NCBI GenBank assembly: GCA_027625915.1
Contig: JANTQA010000012.1
Location: 11,556,501 to 11,620,500 of the forward strand
Length of the DNA stretch: 64,000 nucleotides
Source: Anaeramoeba flamelloides
Lineage: Eukaryota > Metamonada > Anaeramoebidae
Direction: 5' to 3'
Numbering within the stretch: position 1 is the first letter of the stretch; every line of letters begins with the position of its first letter. Both the position numbers and the translations under genes were made by a program. Shown here piece by piece: positions 50,186 to 61,700 of this stretch. Below the pieces are notes generated by a model, which saw only the letters and a list, made by a program, of their open reading frames with translations, was not told the DNA's origin and did no database searches.

Positions 50186-52886
50186 CTGTAACAGTTATAA
50201 ATTATTTATTTGTTTTTGTTTTGAGGAGGCCTTTGTTTCAAGCTGGACAGTGAAGTTCAGTAAAAATGAAAAAATGATTTTTACATTTTTGCAAAATTTG
50301 TTAAACTTTGTATTTTTGGAGTTTTTGAGAAATGAAGTGTTACTCATAGTGCTTATTAAACCTATTTTATCAAGCTAAATTGTAAAAATAATTATTTTTA
50401 AAACTGAATAATTTAACAATTGGACGAGTCACTCTTTAAAATTGAACTTATTCAACCCATGGTCATAGTTTTTTAAAATTTGATTTTCTTTGATTTACCT
50501 TTATTATGTATCGAAAATTTTGGATAATTTGGTTGACGAATCATTACTAAATGCGCTTAGTTTTTTCTGAAAATTAATGTGCTATTTTTAAACGTTTTTA
50601 TTTTACAAACTTTTTTGGTATTTCTACTCTGAATCATCTTGAGTCATGGATTTACTTTGAGTATAGTAATCAGTTGTACCTTTTTTTCAAACACCTTTGC
50701 TCTTTATATGTAAAGGAAATAACAACCCTTATTTATTTTTTTTCAAAAGGTTATGTGATACTTTTTTCAAACTGGCTCAAGACTCAACTTGAAAAACAAA
50801 CCCATTTGTAAATTTTCAAGAAATGAGCTATCACTTTTTAAAAAGATTTCATTTTTTATATTCCCCAATGGAATTTTCAGTCAAAAGATCTGATCCTTTT
50901 TCTTCAAATTTTTGGATCATAAGAAAAAGAAAAATTGCAATACAATTTTATTTTGTGTAAATCTCATTTTTAGTAATTTCTGTTGGTTTGTCTCCAAAAA
51001 TAAAATTTTAACCTTTAATCTTTTTTTCTAATAAAAATAAATGAAATAATAATAAATCGAATATTGAATACTTGGGGATCTAAAAAAATTGATCATTTTA
51101 TTTTATTTTTAAATTTAATATGAAAATTTCTTTGAAATTTACAAGATTCGACAATTGTTTTCAAATTTTCAAGAGTATAAACAAGGAGTTTTTGTTTTAA
51201 AATCAGATATTTGAAAATATCCATTTTAATTCTTTTATTATAGAATTATTTATTTAAATCTAATTGTATTTGTTTGAAAATTTTCAAGACAATTGAAAAA
51301 TAATAAAAAAGTGTATTGAGAAATTTAATCTTTAAGTTATTATTAACCCCTGGGATGATTAAGATTAGGTTATTAATTATGGATTATAAATAATAAAATG
51401 TTTTTGACTTTTCCAGAGAATAGAAACATTAGAGTTGTATTTTATAGATTTTTTAAAGTTTTCTCGAACTATTTTTAATTGAATGATTTGGATGTTTTTC
51501 TCATATTTTCTTGTAAAAAAAAAAAAAAAAAAAATATTTGAACTGTTCCATGAATCAAAAAATTATATTTTTAACTGTTTAAAATATTTATTGTGATTTA
51601 TTTTGAAAAAAAGTCTAATTTTTTTATAATGTATTATTTAAAACTTAATTGTTAAATTTATAAAAGTGTTTTTTGTCTACTTCCTTTAAGAAACAATTCG
51701 ATTACTTTCTCTTTCAAAGAAAGAACATTATTTAGTATTAATTCGAAAATATGTAAAATTTGGAACTTTTTTAAAACTAGAAAAATGGATCTAACTTTTA
51801 AAAAACAAATAATTTATATTTGATAATAACTTTAAGAGTAAGTCAAGGTATTTTAGTACCCATATTTTTACTTTGTTTATCAATCAAAAAATGTACTAAT
51901 TTTTTTTTTGGATTTGTTTTTAGATTTTCGAGAAGATTGTTTTAGAGTTTACTTTTCCCATAAGTAGTCCCTTAATCTGGCATTTATACTATGAATACCA
52001 AAACAATTAAAAAAACTTAAAAAAATTTTGAAAGTTAATTAAATTGTTTTATTTTAAAAAGTATAGCAAGAAAAAATGAAAAAAAACAATTATAATATGT
52101 GAAAAAAAGTGAAACAGATAAAAAAGTTAAAATTGAAATTTTAATTGGAAAAATAAGATCAATTAATTATAGTTTAATTTTTCATAAATTAAACCAAGCC
52201 ATATCCAAATAAAAGACAATAAAAGAAATATTAATAGATATTTATTAAAACCCCATTGAATATATTATTCCAAGATCCTTAAATAATACTAGTAACTTCT
52301 TGATGATTGCTACAATACCAAGTTATTTTTAGTTATTAACTTTCTTGATAAAAGATATCGAATTTCTTATCTCATTTTTATGAGATTATTTGGGGAAATT
52401 GTGTTAATATATTTTTCTATATGATATTAAATATATTCCAAGGATTTTTATTTTGATAGAATTTTGTGATGGAAAAAAAACTCATAAATATATTTTATTA
52501 AACAAGAAATTATTTGGATTATTACTAGATTGACCATTTTTGATTGGATTTTATCATCCTTTGGTATGTAAAAAAAAGTATGTAATTTTTTTTAATATTT
52601 TGAATTTTTTGATGAACATGATTTAAAATATACAATGTGCACCGATTCAAGCAGCTTTAGTATTTATCCAACATTTTATATTATCTGTTGATAAATAGGT
52701 CCACTTTCAAGAGATAATTTTCTCAAAAATGTAAAAAAAAAAAAAAAAATTATTTCTTATTTGGAATATCTTATACATATCCTAAACAAAAGAATACAAA
52801 AGGAAAAATTAAAGAAATATTTGTTTTAAGCAATAATTTTAAAACAAACGAAAAAAAAATTAAATTTTATTCTCAAAAATTTTATT
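50186..52886. other. No firm gene; R3 copy 2
   Basis: Promoter side of DCP2 and 3' flank of the TMEM181-like gene. About 50720-51720 is the second copy of repeat R3. The rest is AT-rich and stop-dense. Confidence 0.4.
50720..51720 (+). repeat. Dispersed repeat R3, copy 2
   Basis: Same orientation and order of shared words as 9110-10290, about 41.6 kb away. The copies differ throughout, with short indels and no conserved frame. Confidence 0.6.
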
Positions 52887-53212
52887 CTAATTTTCATTTT
52901 TATCTTCGCCTTCATAGTCTCTTTCTTCCTCTTCCTCTTCTTCTTCTTCGTTGAATTGCCTTTCAACCCTTTCTTTCTCTTTCTCTTTCTCTTTCTCTTT
53001 CTCTTCCTCTTTCTCTTCTTTTTTTTCATTCTTCATCCTTTCAATTTTTTTTTCTTCTTTTTTCTCTTCCACTCCCCTCTCTTCGGCATCATCTTCTTTT
53101 TCTGGTTCCTCTATTTTTTCATTGCCATTCTTATCATTTGATTTGTTTTCTATTTCATTTGAAAAAGATTTTTGTTCATTTTCTGTTGAATTTATATTAT
53201 TTTGTTCATTGT
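52887..53212 (-). CDS. Acidic/KEKE C-terminal extension of the TMEM181-like gene
   Basis: Directly after the TAA at 53223-53225 the same frame stays open for 111 codons to a TAG at 52887. It encodes NEQNNINSTENEQKSFSNE, then a Glu/Lys-rich tract (EEKEKEKEKEK, EEEEEEEEERDYEGEDK). The composition continues that of the exon before the stop. A GT-AG pair (53242 and 53213) bounds exactly 30 nt including the TAA, and its removal keeps frame (C+AC gives His). If not spliced, this would be a read-through region or 3' UTR left by a recent nonsense change. Confidence 0.5.
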
Positions 53213-55667
53213 CTAAATGATATTATTTTTCAAAAAGTTCACGTTGTTCTAAAGTGGATAACGGATTTTGATTTTGATGGTTTATATTTGAAGCAAAGAT
53301 GCTTAGCATAACTTCTGAATCTTCATCACTTGTGGTATAATTGTATTCTTCTTCATCATCGTCTTCGTCTTCGTATTGTTGTTGTTGTTTGTTATATGTC
53401 TCAAATTGTGAATAATTATTTTGATTTCCATTTTTTTGCCACACATAGCTTTCATCAGGAGAAATATCTAAAGCTTCTGATCCCGATTCAAAATCAGAAT
53501 GTGATTTTTGAATTTTTTTTTTATTTTTTACGATTTGATAATTTTCTTCTTCATTATTAGTGTTGCTATCACTGCGGAACTTATTCCCACGCTCATTTTC
53601 TGAATTTGTTGCAACAAACTCATATTCTTTATTGATTGATTCACGAGAATAATCTTTAATATTTTTATCTTGATTTCTTTTCCTTTCTCTTGACTGGTAA
53701 TTATATTGGCCACTTTTCAATCCTTCTTCATTATTTGAATAATCATTTGATGAAGATTTAAATGGGTGGGGGTCTATATCAAATTCATCAAACGCACTAT
53801 TATTGCCATTTGACAATTCTCCATTTTCTCCCCCCCTATCAAGATATTTTTTCCTTCCGGATTTATTATTATTGATAAGATTTTGACGAGAACTATTATT
53901 ATTATTTCTCCCATTTCTATTCGTATTTATATTACTACTGTTGATATCAGAATTAAAATCTTCTTCATTAATACTGTTAAAATTATCATTATAATTATTA
54001 TTAAATTCCACATCATCATCATCGTCTCCGTCGTCGTCTTCATCATCATAATCACCATCACTTTGAATAATTTTAGGATCTTGATCTCCAATTACAGATT
54101 TTTTCGGAAACCAAGCAAATGAAAGAAAGATGAAATAACAATTATAAACCATTGGCTGTAAAATAAGAATCATCTCCATATTTGAAGGGTTTGGTGAATA
54201 ATAATCAGAAATAATAAAAACCGATAAGGCAATTGGTATTAAAGCTGAGATAGTATAATTAAGTATGATATTTTTCATTTTATCAATTTTTTTTAAATTC
54301 GTATATATCTCAATATATTGGAATGTAATCCATAATAAACAAATTAGAAATGAAATAAATAATATATATCGGTTTGTTTGGTAACCAGTTACGCTTTCAA
54401 TTCCGTTAAGTTCCTTATCTAAAGTATGATAATGTGAATATATATAGCTATCATATATTAAACATGAAAAAAAGCACAATAAAGGAATTAATTTTGGAAG
54501 TATTCTTTTGAAAAGAAATTGCTTTTTTGTATCGGGATCTCTGATGTTCTTTTGATAAATAAAATTAGTATCAATTACGAAAAAGATAAAGCATAATATA
54601 TAAAAGATATTTTTAAAAGTTGAATAATTAATAAGATTAATATCACAATTGTTTTACAAAAAGTATGGATGGAAGGTTTTATATGTTAGACCCCAAACTG
54701 TCCAATTTACCCCTTTTAAGCAGTTTGGTTCACAACCTCTAAAACTTTTAATCCGCTCCTTTTTAAAACAGCTGTGAAGGTTTTGTTAACCTTTGAATTA
54801 ATTTGTGTGTAATATTTAAGGTTTTGGTTATTGTAAACTATTTTTCAAAATTTTTGATTCACTTTATGATGTTAATGGAAGTTGTTTTGAGTGTTTGTCC
54901 CAGATTCTTATCAAAAAAATATTTTCAATGGTTAGGATCAGAATTATTTTTTCTAATTTTTTAAATTTTAGTTTTGATTTTTCAAATTTTTGTTTTGGTT
55001 TGTTTTTTATTTTTTTTTTTTTTTTATTTCTTTTTTTTTCTTTTGTTTTTTCTTTTTTTTTTCCATTTTTTGATACTTTTTTTTTGTTGGAAAGGATCAT
55101 GTGAAAAAAAAGAGATCTTCGAAAAGACTAATAATCATTATAGAAAATTTAGACTCTGTAATGACTTTGAAAGTGTATATATTTATTAGCAAAAAATCTT
55201 CTTGTTCAACTTTTTTTCAAGTGAAAGTTCAGTAATAAAAAATCTGTAAGGTTCATTTCACAAATTGTGACTCAACTTTTTTTAGTTTTTGATTTTAGTT
55301 TTTTTTTAATTTTTAAAATATCAGGTTTTTATATATTTAGAATAATTTAAAAGTGAATTACGAATCAGATTTTAATAAATAGTTGTTATTGAATACACAA
55401 GGATAATTTTTTTTTTCAATTTAATATTTCAGATGAGTCACATTTTTTTCAAATTTGGTTTATATTCACACCCTTTTGAAAGATCTTTAAATTATTTTTA
55501 TTTTTACAAACTAAAAAAATAAAAAGTTGAAAATATATAGATATTTTTTGTCATTTTTCAGTAAAAGATTCTGGCTGTTTATTGAACTCAAACAGTGTAA
55601 CAATAGTTCATCCAAACAAGATTTTAATCGACTTTAGGTTCTTGTATTCATTAAAACAATTTTTTCA

Positions 55668-55709
<42 letters not shown>

Positions 55710-58700
55710 AGAACCCCGAATTTGCCTAAATTTCATCAAGTTTTTAACAAAAGATTTAAAATGATATTGATGTACTAATATATTAATTTTCTTATTTGTC
55801 TTTAATCCAGATTTGTATTATAATAAAAAGTCAAAATAGTTCAAAGATAAAGTAGTTTAGTTATTTATTTTTTTTTGGAATTGGAAATAATAATAATAAT
55901 TATTCATTTTTACATTTTTTTAAAAGATTTTTATTGTTATTTTAATTTTTTAAATTAGAAAATTTATTACATTAATAGTTATTCAGAACCGAACACATTG
56001 ATTTAATAATAATAATAATCAAAAATGTTGCTAATTTTATGATAAAAAAAATAAATAAAAAAATAAATTACTCAAAAAAATCATTGTTTTTTTAGAAAAA
56101 ATTTCAATAAATATCCAATTAAGAGAAAAATGAAATTTATTTCTTTAGGCCAAATTAAAATTTTGATATGAATTATTTTCTAAAACTTTTATTTAAGTAA
56201 TAGATAATAATTGAAAAATAAAAAAAAAAATAAAAATTGTAAAATAATTTCATTTATTAAATTGGAATTAAACAAAATATAAATTAATTTTTAATCGAGA
56301 AAATAATCAGCCCTAAATTTAAAAAAAAAAATAAATAATAACTTTTAAATATTATTCCAAGATAATAAAATAATCTCCGAAACCAAAATTTTTTTTTTGC
56401 ATTTTGTTATTGGTAAAAATTTGAATAATATATTTGCGAAATTTGAATTTTTCCTTAATAAATTAATTCAGATCTTGTAAAATAAGTTCTGATATATGGT
56501 CTCTAATTCAATAATATTGTTTATTTTATATCTAGATTTTAAAAAGTCAAAAATTAAAATATAGTAAAAAATTAAAAAAAAAATCAATTATTAATCTGAC
56601 TCGAACTATTTACCAAATCATTTTCAAATTGAAAAAAAATCTTGTTGAAAAAATTTCCAAAATTTTACAATGAAAAAAAATATTATTTTTTTTTTTTTTT
56701 TATTGTTGAGCAGAGGTGATTCAACAAAATTACCTCCTATTTGCCTGAAACTCTAAAATTGTATTTAGGGTTTTTTTTATCCTAACTGTAATGTAAGCAG
56801 GATTACAGCTCAAAGGATATCTTTTCTTTAAAAAATGAAAAGAATAAATTATTTCGGAAAAAAGACAAGAAAAAGAGAAAGAAAAGCAAGAAATGAAAGA
56901 GAGTCAAAAAATAATAGAAAAAGAAAAAACTTTCAGTGAAAAGTTTTTTTTGTGCCCCAAGTGTTGAATGGGCTGGTGGTTGTTTCCTTTTATGTCGTTT
57001 TTTTTTGGATCGCCACCATAGGTTGTTTTAATAAAGAGTTCTAAATATTTGAACAACTATAGATCAAATGAAAAAGGCTGTTTATTAAATTTTGATTTAG
57101 AACTTTATAGATGGGTTTAATCTAAAAAGATCTGAGTTTTTACGAATAAGATTTGGTTTTCGAAATTTTCTTTTCAGTTGCTTAGCTTTTTTTTTTTATT
57201 TTTTTTTTTTGTGTTATTTTTTTTTTTATTATTTTATTTTTTTTTTTTTTTTTGTAAGTTTCCCAAATCTTGTTTTCGCAAAATCCCAGTACAAGATACC
57301 GACTCGACAGCAAAAACCCAGTCAAAGTAACGACTCGACAGATAGTACGGAAAGTTCAATTCGGTTCACTTTGGTTGGTTTCAGATCGCATTCGTTGGAT
57401 TCAGTTCAGTTGCATAAGTCCTCGTCGAAGATTTGATCATGAACAAGTTTGGTTGGGTTAGTCATGATCAGGTCAACCAATTCTTATAATGATTTTTTAT
57501 ACTTTTTACCTTTCCCAAACACCTAAAAAAAGAAAAAGAGAAGGAACATAAGTCCTCGTCGAAGATCTGATCACGAACAAGTTTGGTTGGGTTAGTCATG
57601 ATCAGGTCAACCAGAGCCCAAGTAACTTAAGAAGGGAAATTTGGAAAAGGTAAAAAGTATAAAAAATAAAAATATTATTTTTTTTGTAAAATTTAATTTT
57701 GATTTTTTTTTATTTTTAAATTATTTAGAATCAAATATAGAGATTGATATTGAATGGTAATCAGTAGATAAAACAAATTTTCTATGTGATGTCAAAATAA
57801 CTTTTGTAATGAATAAATTATTTAATAGAGTATTTTAGGCAATTTTGGGGTGCAAAGTGCCCGAAAAAAATTTCCAGTAAAGTATGATGTGTTTTAAATG
57901 TTAAAACTAAGAGGTTTTTGATGTCTAGACAAACTTTTCAAAAAAAAAAAAAAAATTTATTTTGACAAAATTTGGAAAAATAATAAAATCAGAATAACCA
58001 AAAAAAAATTCCCAATGTTGAAAAATTTTTTTCAAGTTATTTTTTTATTGTAAGTAACTATACAATTTTTAATTATAAAATTTTCCTTCTAAGATAATTG
58101 TTTATCAAGTCTATATCTTATAATCCTTCGATAACATTTCAATTTAAAAATTCTGTTTGAAATGTTTTTAGTGTATTTGGGGTGCTAAGGGATATATATA
58201 AATATATTAAGGCATATAAGGATAAAGTTAAGTTACTTCAAAATAGAAAAATCACAAAGGTGAGTTGATGGTATCTAACCTTGGATCGATCGATAATTTA
58301 TTGTGGAATTTCAACAAATCTGCAAAACAATTTCTTGTTCCGCTCATTTCAAAATTTTTGAACACATTGATTTTTGAATTTTTATGATACAAAACTTAAT
58401 ATTTAATCACGCTTAAGTGACACCGTATGAATTTTTTTAAATGTAATTCTTTTTATCCAGATAAAAGAAAAAAAAAAATGAGATTTTTTTTACATATTTT
58501 TTATTCGGGTATGTCCAAATTTTTAGAATGGAGATTAGTTTTAATTATCTCACATTCTTCTTTTTTATGTGGGTGATTAAATTAAATTATTTGTATTTGT
58601 ATTTCCATTGCACAATAAAAGATAAAAAGATACAAATAAGATAAAAAAAAAAAAAAAAAAAAAACCTATCTTATTACAACTTACCTTTAAAAAGCCATCG

Positions 58701-61700
58701 TTTGTAAAAAGCCACCAGCCCCAAAGAAAAAAAAAAAAAAGGGTAAAAAAAATTCTATCCAAAAATCTTAAAAATGATGAATCAACAAAGTGTTCAAGTG
58801 CAAAAAGTGGGTTGTCCATTAATAAACAGGCAATTAACAAATAACAAATAATTCTTTGGTTGAATTCCAATTTAGTAAAAGCTATTCCTTTCATAAGTCT
58901 TGTGTAAATAAAAAGTGAAAAACATAAAATTACAATCACCGATCCTCTAAAAGAAAGTTGGTAGGCTAATAATGTTTTTGTAGCATAAGTAAACTATTTT
59001 ATTTTTTAATTTTTTTTTTTTTGGTTTTGAAAAAAAAGATTTAAAGGATTTATTAGGGTTGAATTTTGTTTCTTTTCAATATCAACAAATTATTTTATAA
59101 AATTGCATGAATATTTGCCCGAAGCAGCATATATAATTTCACTTTTAATTTTTTAAAAAAAAAAAAAAAAGATCTCTCTGGTTGAAGATTCATCTCAGTA
59201 AAAGCCTTTCTTATACACTATATTTAAAACTCCCCACGTCAACGAAAGTAATTGCAAGAGTTATACAGCCGTTTCACTTGGGATATGACGTTTTTCCATT
59301 TATAAAAAAGCATAAATTTAAAAATTAATTCTTTCTTAAAAATAACCACACTAGAAGAAAATATGTCAAATAGAAAAAAATCTGTAAAATAACAATAAAT
59401 TTGAAAATTGGAGTTAAAGTTAAAATTTTTCTTTATATTATTCTTTGTGTTTTTTCACTGATTAATAAGGAAACATGAAAGTGAAATTTCTCAAAATGGA
59501 ATAATAACAATTATTAAACTCTTTAAATGGATTGAGTAGAAAAGTTATTGTAATAAAAAGTCGAAAAAAACAAGTTAATTTCAGCCAAATTTTTTACTTT
59601 AAATCTTAAATTTTGAAAATTGAAAATGTTTATCAATATTTTTTAAATTGATATTTTCAATTCTACTTTAAAACACTAGTATGAAAAAATAAAATTGAAA
59701 AAAAAAAGTTAGGCAAAACTACAACTTCAATTATCATTTCATACTTGTTAATCGAGCTCATTCAAAACATAATTAACATACCAGTTCTTAAAAATCTTTA
59801 GGCTGTTGTATTTATTGTTTTCCATAGTACTACGATTTTTAAAAGTCTCTAGTCTAGAAAAAAAGGTCTATTTTGGGGTAAAAAAATTTAAATGAATGTG
59901 ACAATGAATTTTCTTTAAACTCAACTTTAGGATATTTTTTGAAGAGATAATAACTAATAGTTTTGAAAACAGCCTTATCATCTTAAAAAAACTCGAATAC
60001 AGAAAAAAAAAAAACTGATGATAAATATTGAGAGTGTCCGTCAAGTGCCGTAGAGTGCTGTAGAGTGCCTAGGTTTTCTTGAGATTTTCTGTTTTTTTTT
60101 GTAAAGTGTTCTAGGTTTTTTTTAATTTTTGAAATAAACAGAAAATTTTAATAAATTTTCGGTTTATTTCAAAAATTAAAAAAAACCTAACGAAAATCTT
60201 TTGATTTTCCAAATAAACATAAAACTCAAGAAAACCTAACGGTGCTTTTCCAGAATTCAAAAGAATAGAGAAAAATCTTTGATTTTACTCAATTCTTTTA
60301 AATTTTGGAAAAGCTAAAGGCGGTTTTTTTTTACTTTTTGGAATAAACCGAAAATTTATTAAAATTTTCTGTTTATTTCAAAAATTAAAAAAAACCTAAC
60401 GGAAAATCAAAGAAAAAATATTTTTTCCAATTTAAAATAACAAATAATTCCTGAATAGTCAAAATGATTGATTCCTTATTTGAAAGATATTCATCAGATT
60501 TAAAATACTTTTAAAGTATAATAAAATGACCTCTTAGCTAGAAGCAAAAAAGTTTTCAAATTTTTTACTATTAAATTTAAAAAAAATATTAATAAAACCT
60601 GGAAAATTGGATTTTCCAACTTAAATTGTAAAATATCTTTAAAAATATTTTTTGATCAAAGATCTTTTATTAACAAATAGTGTTTTTCTAATTGGAGTTA
60701 TGAAAAAGGGTAAAATTAGCAAATATTTATTTTTTTTTATGAAAAAATTTTTTCGTGATCGTGTATCGCCATGAAAATTGTCAATGAACTTGCTGGTATT
60801 TTAATTTTCAAAAAAAAAAAAAAAAGATTTCATCTTTAAACTCTTTTTCTTGGATGATCTGTAAAGAAATAAATATAAATTGATTACAACACTTGAATTG
60901 ATTAGGTATTTTATAAAATGTAATTCTGGATACGGTCTTTTTGTTTGTTTTTGAGTGGGAGTTCTAAATGTAAATTTTTAACTGGATAAAAAAGTGGGTG
61001 AGGTGGTATAGTAAGGTCAAAAAAGTTTTTAGAACAGCCCTTGATACAGTCGTTAGACTTCAATAGGCCCATTTCCAGTACACTATTAATTTTTTTTTTT
61101 GGTTATACCTTTTTGAAACGACGTTACTGATAAATTAAAAGCAATGTTTTAAATTTTTATATTCATTTTTCATTTTATTAAAAATTTTTTACACAGATTC
61201 GGAGAAAGAAGAAGGAATGAATTTGGTTTAAATTCAAATAAACTCTGAAAATTATATGATTTTCGAAATGTTTTGAAAGCCCAGTTATTGGATTTTGAAA
61301 AATGAAAATTGAACTCAATTTTTTTTTGATTTTAACAGTATTAAGGGTCGAGTTATTACGGTTAAAAATAATTTTCTGAAATGGATTAAAAAATTTTTAA
61401 TAATTTTTATGAATACCTAATACCAATCAAAAACTAACCTGTGAAGTGTGCTGCATGATTGATCTCAAAAAATCAAGAATCAAAAAAGAGGATATTTTTA
61501 GAAAAAAGCTCCAAAGAGAGACACTCAATTTCCAATTAAAATTGTTTAGAATATATCATTTTGAAAACAACTGTGTTGGTTTTGAAGTGCCGCTCTTTGG
61601 CGCTTTTTGAGATCTTGAAGATTTTTTTTATTCATTTTTTTCTTTAATCGAATCAGTTATTTTTTTTTAAAGAATGTTACAAAATCCTTACTTTGTCAAA

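Larger units (their letters stand above)
54549..58684 (-). other. 4.1-kb intron 4 of the TMEM181-like gene
   Basis: Donor AAAG|GTAAGTTG at 58684; acceptor ATCAAAAG at 54551-54549. Contains an R2 copy (54820-55400), a (TA)n run (55676-55703), a GC-richer island with duplicated hairpin sequence (57260-57668) and long poly-T tracts (57188-57255). The frame upstream of the acceptor stays open to about 54660 and by chance reads as another hydrophobic helix. Confidence 0.6.
58947..61194 (-). other. 2.2-kb intron 3 of the TMEM181-like gene
   Basis: Donor GTGTAAAA at 61194 (exon 3 end) and acceptor TTTCTTTTAG before exon 4. Contains the R13 copy (59360-59700, matching 41530-41910), palindromic family copy 5 (60030-60405), the first copy of repeat R7 (60830-61040) and a short plus-strand open frame (59170-59328). 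Confidence 0.55.

Noticed and set aside
2606-53225. Reassigned TAA codon (sense TAA) suggested by frames that continue past TAA at 2606 and 53223
   Set aside because: Both cases are explained by splice sites at the right place, and BEACH, E2F-like and PAS-like genes end cleanly at TAA.
54549-54660. In-frame upstream extension of the last TMEM181 exon, reading as a hydrophobic helix
   Set aside because: It has no ATG or acceptor at its start, would duplicate a helix already encoded by exon 4, and ends at a phase-correct acceptor.
57209-57461. ORFs of 60-75 aa across the GC-richer island
   Set aside because: They begin in poly-T, differ in frame over the duplicated sequence and show no domain; the island looks non-coding.
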